From: Legionella bozemanae
GTDB lineage: Bacteria; Pseudomonadota; Gammaproteobacteria; Legionellales; Legionellaceae
Assembly (NCBI RefSeq): GCF_001648595.1
Contig: NZ_LBAW01000003.1
Coordinates: 124,001 to 188,000, forward strand
Length of the DNA stretch: 64,000 nucleotides
Direction of reading: 5' to 3'
The notes below the pieces were generated by a model. That model was not told the origin of the DNA and searched no databases. It worked only from the letters and a program-made list of their open reading frames with translations. Below are positions 7,694 through 15,301 of this stretch, piece after piece. Position 1 is the stretch's first letter; every line of letters starts with the position of its first letter. A program made the position numbers and the translations under genes.

Positions 7694-9358
7694 TTAAAAC
7701 TCTTCGCAGGGTAATTCTTTATACCAAACAAACTGCCCAGCCTTAACAGGAGCAAACCCAGTCCGCATAATCAAAGTATTCTCCGCAGGCAATCGCATCA
7801 CCTCATCCGGTCTGAGCAATGGCACAGCCTGATAACTGTAACTCGTCGATACACTATATCCATGCTTTTGATTACTACTTGATCCTGCATTGACTTTAAT
7901 CGTGCGTGTACCCATAAGCTTGCTAATGTACTCTGCATCGTGAATATCCTCAGCTGCAAAAGCAATTTTGGTTTTAATGTTAGTAAACGCTTTGGCTTCA
8001 TCCTGGGTGTATTGTTCATAGGTTTGGGCGATGTATTGCAGCATGAGGACACAACGCACTCTATACTCACGTAAAAGCTTTAGGGATCGTCTAAGCCGTT
8101 CGATACGGCCGAGGGATGAAAACTCATCAATGAGACACAACAAAGGATAGGGCTCTTCTTTAACATCAGGTACTTTCCGAATCATAGCGGAGATTAATTG
8201 TTGCCAGAACAACGTGAATAAAGGTGCGAGCCGCTCCATATCGTCATCACTAAATCCGATGTAAATCGTTATTTTTTCGCGCCTTAGATTGCGTAAATCA
8301 AAATCAGAATCTGAGGTCGCAGCATCAATGCTTGGGTCTTCGAACAATTCAAAATAACCAGTAAGTGTTTCTAGAATGGAGCTTCTTGTTTTTTCATGGT
8401 TGTTTAAATAGGAATAAGCATTGCGATAACATTCTGGATCAAGATGGGCTGTTTCTTCTAAAGTTGTCGCCAACCAATCATCAAAATTTTGTTGCTTTAT
8501 TAACCGGCTGATTTCACCCAATGTAGTCGGGCGTTCTGGTGTGTCTAAAAGATAGAGCAGCACCGCTTTAAACAGTTTACGTGAGGCCAGCTGCCAAATA
8601 GGGTCTGATGTTTTACTGTTAGGAATTAGAATATGTGCGATTCGCTGAATATCTGTGATACGCTGTTTTTTATCTCTAGATATCATAGCAAGGGGATTAT
8701 ATCGGTGTGTATTTCCATGTTCATCAGTGGGTGCCCAGCAAAAACATTCATGCCCCAAGACTTGCTCCCGATAGTGCGCTGTAGTTTGATACATAGTGAG
8801 TTTCACATCATTGCATACCACTGAATAGGGATATTTCAAAAGGTTAGGAATACCAATACTTCGAGTCTTACCACTTCCGGTAGGAGCAAATACCAAAACA
8901 TGTTCAAAACCATTAGACCAAAGCGGTACACCGTATTTTTTACCAATTAGAATGGCACCTTCTTCTTGTTTTAGAAACCCTGCCCTATAGGTTTCCAATG
9001 CTGTAGCAAAATGTGCATTACCTAAGACTTTATTATCTTGCTTGAAACGGTCTTTATATGTAATTAGGAGAAGTGTGAAAGGAATTAAAAAACCACCGAT
9101 AAGAGAAACTATTAATGTTTGAAACAGCTCTTCTTCCTCTTGGCTCGACTGAAAGAAGGCCAGCAAGTCATCCAGGGAATTAATAGACTCATCTAGCCAA
9201 ACACTAAAAATTAGTACGGAAAAAAATAAACTCACAAGACCAAAACCAATAAACCCAATTGCGTAGCCGGACAGGATACGAGATATGCCACCTTTACATA
9301 AACCGAAACTAATTAGAAGAGTCATTCCCAAAAGGATTAAAACAGGCAAAATATTCAT
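7694..9358 (-). CDS. lvhD4: LvhD4, VirD4-type coupling protein
   Basis: This 554-residue inner-membrane ATPase delivers the relaxosome (and possibly protein substrates) to the Lvh secretion channel. Two N-terminal hydrophobic regions (residues about 4-22 and 32-53, with another near 85-100) anchor it. The cytoplasmic domain has Walker A APTGSGKT near residue 160 and Walker B LLCLIDEFSSLG, typical of VirD4/TraG. It is the last lvh gene in the cluster and lies 10 bases after lvhB11, consistent with one long operon. Length is normal for the family. The C-terminal variable part, where substrate choice often resides, is intact. Confidence 0.94.
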   Translation of the reverse strand: MNILPVLILLGMTLLISFGLCKGGISRILSGYAIGFIGFGLVSLFFSVLIFSVWLDESINSLDDLLAFFQSSQEEEELFQTLIVSLIGGFLIPFTLLLITYKDRFKQDNKVLGNAHFATALETYRAGFLKQEEGAILIGKKYGVPLWSNGFEHVLVFAPTGSGKTRSIGIPNLLKYPYSVVCNDVKLTMYQTTAHYREQVLGHECFCWAPTDEHGNTHRYNPLAMISRDKKQRITDIQRIAHILIPNSKTSDPIWQLASRKLFKAVLLYLLDTPERPTTLGEISRLIKQQNFDDWLATTLEETAHLDPECYRNAYSYLNNHEKTRSSILETLTGYFELFEDPSIDAATSDSDFDLRNLRREKITIYIGFSDDDMERLAPLFTLFWQQLISAMIRKVPDVKEEPYPLLCLIDEFSSLGRIERLRRSLKLLREYRVRCVLMLQYIAQTYEQYTQDEAKAFTNIKTKIAFAAEDIHDAEYISKLMGTRTIKVNAGSSSNQKHGYSVSTSYSYQAVPLLRPDEVMRLPAENTLIMRTGFAPVKAGQFVWYKELPCEEF

Positions 9359-9368
9359 AATATCTTAT

Positions 9369-10394
9369 TCACTCATTCGGTTTGGGGTGTTTATAATACA
9401 TATAGATAACGCGTCTTCCAGTTTCAGTGCGTTGTAACTGCACAACAATGTCAATTACCTCATGAAGCTCTCGCAGTATGTCTTCGTCGCGCATAGAAGG
9501 CACGTTGTTTAATTTATACAGCTGGGTCATGCGCATAAAGGCGACTCTGGGATTGCTGGCATGAATACTGGTAATGGACCCTGCGTGCCCTGTGGCACAT
9601 GCACTTACAAAATCAAGGAGCTCCCTTCCTCTGATTTCACCCATGATAATACGGTCGGGTCTTAGTCGTAAGGAGGCTTGCACTAAATCTTGCATGCTAA
9701 GCAGGCAAGACACTTTCTCTTGCTTTTTAGTGGCTAATAAATTGACTTGGTTGGCATGAGGAATATTGAGTTCATAGGTATCTTCAAGGGTAATTAACCG
9801 CTCATGCGCTGGAATGTGCTGGCAGCAGGCATTTAAAAAAGTAGTTTTACCCGATGAGGTTTCACCTGAAATGACTATATTTTTCTTACTCATTACTGCT
9901 TGAGCAATAAATTCACCCCATCTTTTTTCCTGATACAGCTGTAACAAAAGCCGATCTTCCTTGCTTAGCCAATGTTCTTGTGTCTCATTTAAATCAAACC
10001 CTTTCGTCATTTCATAAAAATCGGAATGCTGGTAGTTCTCAAGTGTCAGTGCAGCAATTGAAGTCCGCCTAATCGACAGTGTATGGTTTTTAGCAGCCGG
10101 AGGAATAACCAATTGCACCCGTGAGCCATCAAAGAGATTTCCAGATAAAATCGGCGTTGACTCATGAAGTACTTGTCCGTTCTCATTGGCAATAAGCGTA
10201 AAAAGTCGTTTGAGGTGAATGGTGGTTAACAAAGGCAATTCAAACCGTTGCATCACCCCTTCTTTTTCGATAAAGAGTTCTTGCGGCTTATTGATTAGAA
10301 TCTCAGATACAGTCTTATCATTAAGCCAAGGAGCCAAAGGGGTTAACAACCCCTCTGAGCCTGGAGCATAAAATGAAGTCGCTGCTATTTCCAT
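9369..10394 (-). CDS. lvhB11: LvhB11, VirB11-type hexameric ATPase
   Basis: This 341-residue soluble traffic ATPase of the VirB11/PulE group switches the machine between pilus assembly and substrate transfer. It shows an N-terminal domain, then Walker A ISGETSSGKTTFLNA, an Asp box with the Arg-rich RPDRIIMGEIRG segment, and the His box GHAGSITSIHA. Its start overlaps the end of lvhB10 by 10 bases, implying coupled translation. Length and motifs are standard for the family. Confidence 0.95.
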   Translation of the reverse strand: MEIAATSFYAPGSEGLLTPLAPWLNDKTVSEILINKPQELFIEKEGVMQRFELPLLTTIHLKRLFTLIANENGQVLHESTPILSGNLFDGSRVQLVIPPAAKNHTLSIRRTSIAALTLENYQHSDFYEMTKGFDLNETQEHWLSKEDRLLLQLYQEKRWGEFIAQAVMSKKNIVISGETSSGKTTFLNACCQHIPAHERLITLEDTYELNIPHANQVNLLATKKQEKVSCLLSMQDLVQASLRLRPDRIIMGEIRGRELLDFVSACATGHAGSITSIHASNPRVAFMRMTQLYKLNNVPSMRDEDILRELHEVIDIVVQLQRTETGRRVIYMYYKHPKPNE

Positions 10395-11530
10395 GATGAA
10401 GCAACCCGCCGATACTGTGGTGATGGAGGCAGCTTTGAAGAACCTACACTATGGAAATCCAAATCATGGGCGACAAATACATTAATCAGTGCTCCCTGGT
10501 TAATTTGCAAGGTGGGCTTAATGTTTAAATCATTTTGCAAGGTTTGTCCTGATGCTTGCTGAAAGCTGGATGCAATTGCCATCCGGTATTGTGCTTTCGA
10601 GTTGTACTCATCCTGGCCATTTACCCCATTGTTTGCAGCATAGGCACCTAAAATAGACAAAAGTGCACTGGTACCAAAACGCTCAAAGAAGTGACGGTTA
10701 ATGTAATCGGCACCTTGACCAGAACGTCCGATACTGTCCGTACCTGGACTATTTAAAGTAACAATCACCCCATTAGCTAACTGTACGCGATTCCATACGA
10801 CCAGAATACGACTTTGACCTTCGGTAATTGTCGAATTAAATTGCCCGACCAAAGTAGAACCTCTCGGAATCAGAACATTTTCGCCTTCAAGTGAATAGAT
10901 ATCTCGAGTCGTAATAGCACGCGCCATTCCGGGAAGTTCTGAGTGAATTGCAGTCTCTAGTGTTGCAGGAATCATCTCACCTGCGGGGACTGTTAATTCA
11001 GGATGCGGCAGGCGTTTGGCAGTAACCGATGTAATGTCATTTTGTTGATTTATGAATTGGGCATTTGGGTTGTTACCATTTAAGATAGTTCCTTGTGCGT
11101 TTTCACCCATTCCAGATTCACTTAGCGTGAGTGATTCATTAAAAAAAGTCGTTGGTGCATTCATGCGTGCCAGGGTCTCTTTATTCAATTTGACGCTATG
11201 GCGCAGTATGGGTGGTTTTTCTGGCTTTTGAATAGGGTGTGGCTCATTCATTACTGAGGCTTTTTGTGCTTCAGTTTTCATCTGTTCAATTAACGCAAGA
11301 TTTTGTGAGCGCGTCATATCGTGCTGAACATTCTTCTCCTCCTCTGCCTTTTCAAGTGTTGCTTTTGCATGGGGCATGAAGGCAAAGGAAAGTAACAACA
11401 CAACAATCATCAATCCTACAATTAAGGGTTTTACGCCAGTAAAAAAACCACCTTTTTTAGGTGATGTAACCTGTGACAATGCAGAAATATCCGTTTCTTT
11501 ATTATTGTTTTTCTGATTATAAGTACTCAT
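10385..11530 (-). CDS. lvhB10: LvhB10, VirB10-type scaffold of the core complex
   Basis: This 381-residue protein has a short cytoplasmic N-terminus, one membrane segment (residues about 33-52), a proline- and charge-rich periplasmic linker, and a C-terminal TrbI/VirB10 beta-barrel domain (from about residue 170, including GMARAITTRDIYSLEGENVL and later GRSGQGADYINRHFFERFG). The family spans inner and outer membranes and senses ATP use by the inner ATPases. It lies 3 bases from lvhB9 and overlaps lvhB11. Confidence 0.94.
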   Translation of the reverse strand: MSTYNQKNNNKETDISALSQVTSPKKGGFFTGVKPLIVGLMIVVLLLSFAFMPHAKATLEKAEEEKNVQHDMTRSQNLALIEQMKTEAQKASVMNEPHPIQKPEKPPILRHSVKLNKETLARMNAPTTFFNESLTLSESGMGENAQGTILNGNNPNAQFINQQNDITSVTAKRLPHPELTVPAGEMIPATLETAIHSELPGMARAITTRDIYSLEGENVLIPRGSTLVGQFNSTITEGQSRILVVWNRVQLANGVIVTLNSPGTDSIGRSGQGADYINRHFFERFGTSALLSILGAYAANNGVNGQDEYNSKAQYRMAIASSFQQASGQTLQNDLNIKPTLQINQGALINVFVAHDLDFHSVGSSKLPPSPQYRRVASSWK

Positions 11531-11533
11531 TGC

Positions 11534-12298
11534 TTACCTCCGGCCTTGTTTCAGGCGTGTGATTTCATTGCTGTTAAATACCGAAGCCACTAATCCCCCG
11601 TGACGTAGAGTAAATTGAGGCGCAATACGTTGAATTACCAACACGTTGCCTTGGCGGCGCGTATTGACTATGGATTCCTTTCCCTGGTGATCGTCCACAG
11701 CAAAAATCGCAGGAACAGGCTGGTTCTTTTGTAATTCCACATAGGTAAAGGTACCATCATCGTAGACATGAACTGGCATAATTTGAGCATTACCACTGAA
11801 ACGGTAATTCCAATTTAAGGTTTTAGGATTTTTTGGCTTCGTAGCGTTTAATGCAGCTTTCTTTTGTTTGGCCTGAGTGGCTTTTCGCTCCTCCTCAGGA
11901 TAAATAAATTTAATGGCATAAACAGGAGTTGATTTACTTTTTAATTCTTTATTACTTATCACATGAAAGTAATAAGTGTGTTTATTGGTTACTACGGTCA
12001 TGTTGGTATTTGAGCTTAACATGGTAGGTTTGATAAACATCATATTAGGTAGGTTGTTATGCTGAGTCACCATCCAGGAAGAAGTATCACCACCTTCCAC
12101 ATCAAGAATTGTTTCATGGCGGCCAAAAACAATTTGAGTCGAGGTAAACGTAGATGCATTTACACGTACCACGTTATTGTCTTCAAAGACGACATGATTC
12201 ACCCGCATATCTTGAGAATAAGATTTGGGTACTTGTACGCTGTAACTGCTACTCCATGGAATTAAAATCATCAATAGGAATGGGATTGCTTTAGTCAT
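11534..12298 (-). CDS. lvhB9: LvhB9, VirB9-type outer-membrane core protein
   Basis: This 254-residue periplasmic/outer-membrane protein begins with a signal-peptide-like segment (MTKAIPFLLMILIPWSSSYS). The middle carries the CagX/VirB9 pattern (THYFHVISN-type strand and YAIKFIYPEEE), and the C-terminal lobe contains NWNYRFSG, PVHVYDDGTFTYV and a VNTRRQGN strand typical of the domain that pairs with VirB7 and VirB10. It sits 3 bases from both neighbours in the operon. Confidence 0.93.
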   Translation of the reverse strand: MTKAIPFLLMILIPWSSSYSVQVPKSYSQDMRVNHVVFEDNNVVRVNASTFTSTQIVFGRHETILDVEGGDTSSWMVTQHNNLPNMMFIKPTMLSSNTNMTVVTNKHTYYFHVISNKELKSKSTPVYAIKFIYPEEERKATQAKQKKAALNATKPKNPKTLNWNYRFSGNAQIMPVHVYDDGTFTYVELQKNQPVPAIFAVDDHQGKESIVNTRRQGNVLVIQRIAPQFTLRHGGLVASVFNSNEITRLKQGRR

Positions 12299-12301
12299 GA
12301 T

Positions 12302-13006
12302 TTACCTCTCACTGTTGCGAAGCTGTTTGCTGTAACGGGTCACTTGAAAACCATCCCAGTTTTTCCAGCGTATGTCAGGGTTGCTGGAAGGTTCCATGTA
12401 GCGCCATGAAATCAGCGCATTGTAGTGCTGCTCAGTTTGTCCTCCCGTCGCTTTGTCTGTATCAGTTAGCGTAAATACCACCTCAGCCAAATTCTGATGA
12501 TTCTTTGGGAAATCCTTTTCATTAAAGATGAGATTATCCAAAAAATTAATGCTATAAATATGAAGGCTACGAGACCCCTTTGCCCCTAGAACATGGATTG
12601 GTGCGTCTTTAGACGATTTATCCTGTTCGCGCAGGTATTCGCTGGTGACAGTACTGCTGGAGAGAAGGCTTACTAAATCAAATTGAGTTCGATAAGAGCT
12701 CACATCAAAGCTTTCTCGATTCGTGATGTAGCGCACAATATCACTTTCCACCTGTGCTTTATTCATGGGGGCATTGTTTTGGTGCAACGGTTCAACTGTA
12801 GTAATACCATTGTCGTAATGATGCACCATGACTGGAATCAGTGTTTGCAAATTAGCGAGCACGGTTACTGCAATCACAGCACAGATATTTAAACCCATAG
12901 CAAATAGAAAGGCGATTTGATAACGGTTGCGCGAGACTTCGACACGGGCAAAATTATCATCTGCCCAACGGCGTGCCTCTTTAAAATAGGTATTGTTTGA
13001 ACTCAT
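12302..13006 (-). CDS. lvhB8: LvhB8, VirB8-type inner-membrane assembly factor
   Basis: This 234-residue protein has a short cytoplasmic tail, a single membrane segment (residues about 28-52) and a periplasmic NTF2-like VirB8 domain. Characteristic stretches include YITNRESFD, YRTQFDLVSLLSS and a terminal VTRYSKQLRNSER. It overlaps lvhB6 by 4 bases (ATGA), a strong sign of coupled translation. VirB8 proteins nucleate assembly of the channel in the inner membrane. Confidence 0.93.
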   Translation of the reverse strand: MSSNNTYFKEARRWADDNFARVEVSRNRYQIAFLFAMGLNICAVIAVTVLANLQTLIPVMVHHYDNGITTVEPLHQNNAPMNKAQVESDIVRYITNRESFDVSSYRTQFDLVSLLSSSTVTSEYLREQDKSSKDAPIHVLGAKGSRSLHIYSINFLDNLIFNEKDFPKNHQNLAEVVFTLTDTDKATGGQTEQHYNALISWRYMEPSSNPDIRWKNWDGFQVTRYSKQLRNSER

Positions 13007-14058
13007 GAACGACCTCTTGGATGGTTGTTAAATGAAGGAGGAATTGTTTGGTCTTGTGTTGGGGATTGGCCACGAAACGCGCGTAAATTTTCAAAAGTGC
13101 TTGCAGGCAAAACGGTTTTTGCCATATCAAAAGTTTTACGCCCCATAGTTTGCCCGGTACGACTTGCACCTATTGCCCCACCGAGAAATCCACCCACCAT
13201 CGCAGAACCATTGCTGGTGGAGCAGGTACCACCAATACTTTTGGCAATGCCCGTAACTTCCAAAATAGCCATCACACAAAGACAAGCAACAATAAATATA
13301 GGCATCCAATCCACTGCACTAATGGTCGTTGCATGGTTTTGATAATGGCCACCAATTGCCCAGTGAATTAAGTGCATACAAAGACCTACTACAGAGGAAA
13401 CTAAAATCAGTACCAATGAAAAACCCACTACAGTGCCAAGCCAGCGGTCAAAAAACGACCGGGTTCGCTCAAAAAGCGTGAAACATAAAAACAAAGGTGC
13501 CGTACACAGACAAATAGAGAGCATGAGCTTTGCGATAATGAATTCAAACAGCGCAAGACCCACCACAGCAAGTCCCGAAAGATAAATCATAATCGCAGTG
13601 AAGATGGGAGCATAGTGATTAAAGGATGCTTTAGCCCAAGTCCATGAGCCGACGCGAATGACTTCTATTAAGACCGATTGCAGCCCACCATTAACCCCAC
13701 TGCCTGTAATTACCGGCACATCAAAGGGTGTAGCTTGCATTAATACCCCGCCAAGTTCACTGGCGCCATTGATAAAGAGCTTCACCAAATAATCGGAAAA
13801 AAAGCCCCAGTTCATCGCAAACATGTAAACAATTCCCATGCGAATGGCACCTTTGGTAAACTCCTGAATTGGTGTCTTAATCAATCCTTTAACCATCCCA
13901 TAACCTGTAAGCACAATATAGAGCACACAAAGTAACGCCAGGGGTTTGGCCAATACATTGGATAAGGTGTTGTAGCCGTTAAAAATAAATGATTTGGTCA
14001 AGATATCAATTTGACTCATAAGCTTTAACACCACCGTGGAGTATGTTGGTATATCCAT
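13003..14058 (-). CDS. lvhB6: LvhB6, VirB6-type polytopic channel protein
   Basis: This 351-residue protein has about six hydrophobic segments between residues 35 and 265, a periplasmic loop with ASELGGVLMQATPFDVP, and a glycine-rich C-terminus (MVGGFLGGAIGASRTGQ), all in the TrbL/VirB6 pattern. The family forms the inner-membrane part of the substrate path. It is followed by lvhB8 with a 4-base overlap and preceded by lvrD. Confidence 0.92.
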   Translation of the reverse strand: MDIPTYSTVVLKLMSQIDILTKSFIFNGYNTLSNVLAKPLALLCVLYIVLTGYGMVKGLIKTPIQEFTKGAIRMGIVYMFAMNWGFFSDYLVKLFINGASELGGVLMQATPFDVPVITGSGVNGGLQSVLIEVIRVGSWTWAKASFNHYAPIFTAIMIYLSGLAVVGLALFEFIIAKLMLSICLCTAPLFLCFTLFERTRSFFDRWLGTVVGFSLVLILVSSVVGLCMHLIHWAIGGHYQNHATTISAVDWMPIFIVACLCVMAILEVTGIAKSIGGTCSTSNGSAMVGGFLGGAIGASRTGQTMGRKTFDMAKTVLPASTFENLRAFRGQSPTQDQTIPPSFNNHPRGRS

Positions 14059-14070
14059 TGTCTTCTCGCT

Positions 14071-14427
14071 TTAAATGGTGTTAAAAAAAGTATCCTGATA
14101 TTCCAGGGCAATTTCGGCAAATACACGTGCGTCAGTTAATTGTGATAACGTCAATCTTGAAAACTCTTTATGTAAATGTGCAAAATCCAACATGTGTTCA
14201 AATAATTTTTGGCAGTTAAGCTCTATATCCTCTCCGGACATACAACTTAAATAATAACCACCACCAGGCTCAGAAAAGAGTCCCATAACCTGCTCTGCAC
14301 TTCGCGACGCTTGCATTAAAAAGTTAATTTGTTGTTTTTTAGTGAGCGCTTTTAAAGGATTGTCATGGCATCCACCAAGCAGACTCATACTCATGAGAAG
14401 CATCGTTGTAATAATAAATCGTTTCAT
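14071..14427 (-). CDS. lvrD: LvrD, lipoprotein of the Lvh cluster
   Basis: This 118-residue exported protein has a lipoprotein signal peptide ending in LLGGC (acylation at Cys19). The mature part is helical, with two further cysteines (YYLSCMSGEDIELNC) that could form a disulphide. A ribosome binding site (AAGGATG) is present. Its slot between lvhB7 and lvhB6 matches lvrD of the L. pneumophila Lvh island, where its job is not well defined. The assignment is by position and general character. Confidence 0.75.
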   Translation of the reverse strand: MKRFIITTMLLMSMSLLGGCHDNPLKALTKKQQINFLMQASRSAEQVMGLFSEPGGGYYLSCMSGEDIELNCQKLFEHMLDFAHLHKEFSRLTLSQLTDARVFAEIALEYQDTFFNTI

Positions 14428-14436
14428 AATTCATCC

Positions 14437-14574
14437 TTATTCAAATGATGCATCATCGTTAATTAAAACTTGCGGGCAAAGCCGCCCATAATCAGGGCAT
14501 GGGGTATTCAAATCAGGTAGCCTGTTGCAGGCGCACAAATGAAGTACAAGACATATTCCAGCTAAAAAACGCAT
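14437..14574 (-). CDS. lvhB7: LvhB7, VirB7-type small lipoprotein
   Basis: The protein is 45 residues, starting at the ATG at 14574 because AAGGAG stands directly upstream; an 84-base longer reading has no such site and overlaps lvhB5. The sequence has a lipoprotein signal (FLAGICLVLHLCAC, acylation at the last of these cysteines) and a short mature tail with Cys residues (NTPCPDYGRLCP). VirB7 proteins are tiny outer-membrane lipoproteins that bind VirB9. Very short genes like this are easily missed. Confidence 0.85.
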   Translation of the reverse strand: MRFLAGICLVLHLCACNRLPDLNTPCPDYGRLCPQVLINDDASFE

Positions 14575-14587
14575 GAGTTCTCCTTTT

Positions 14588-15301
14588 TTAATCAGGTAAC
14601 ATGTTAAAACGGACGGATTCACTGTCGAGTGCAATCTCATTGGCTCCCTGAGCTGCAATTTGCTGGCTGATTAAAGTGTTCAGTCTTAAATTTTCTACTT
14701 GGATGTAGGCAAGCTCAGCTAAAATTCTGGAATTCAAATCCATTGCCGATTTTGTGTTTGGGGCTTTATCAATGGTCATGGACAAATTATGGATTGCTTT
14801 TAAATGGACATTTACCTCATTAAATGCATAGGTGGCCTGCACACTTACAGCACGATTGACAGCTTTATTTTGTTTATACGTGTTTAGCCGCTCTTGAGTT
14901 GCTCCTTTGAGATAACTTGCCTCATCCAAAGTGATGTGATTTTGTTGATAGGCTTTCACAAGCTCCTGGTAACGCGCGGGATTCCCACCGGAGATATTCT
15001 GCAAGGCATCATCCCAGGTATTAGGCGACCATTGCCTGTTATTTAAATCCGACAGGCTATTTGTCAAGTTGCCATATCCGTAACTGCCGCTGTTATAGTT
15101 CTTAATGCTTTCAATACCATTAAGTTGTGATTGGGCATTGTTATAAGTTTTGGAAAGCAACTGGTACTGGGAGCGCAATTGCTCCAATTGCTCTACGGCT
15201 TTGAGTAATAGTGCTACATCAACGCCACCAATAATACCGGCATGAACTGGCGATGTGATTACCATAGTCAGGAATACTAGAGATAGAAATCGAGTGCTCA
15301 T
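14588..15301 (-). CDS. lvhB5: LvhB5, VirB5-type minor pilus protein
   Basis: The protein is 237 residues. The start at 15301 is chosen because an AAAGGAG site precedes it and it overlaps the lvhB4 stop by ATGA; an in-frame start 33 bases upstream lacks support. A signal peptide (MSTRFLSLVFLTMVITSPVHA) precedes a glutamine- and asparagine-rich helical mature protein of the TrbJ/VirB5 kind (EQLRSQYQLLSKTYNNAQSQL). VirB5 proteins sit at the pilus tip and help contact recipients. Confidence 0.9.
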   Translation of the reverse strand: MSTRFLSLVFLTMVITSPVHAGIIGGVDVALLLKAVEQLEQLRSQYQLLSKTYNNAQSQLNGIESIKNYNSGSYGYGNLTNSLSDLNNRQWSPNTWDDALQNISGGNPARYQELVKAYQQNHITLDEASYLKGATQERLNTYKQNKAVNRAVSVQATYAFNEVNVHLKAIHNLSMTIDKAPNTKSAMDLNSRILAELAYIQVENLRLNTLISQQIAAQGANEIALDSESVRFNMLPD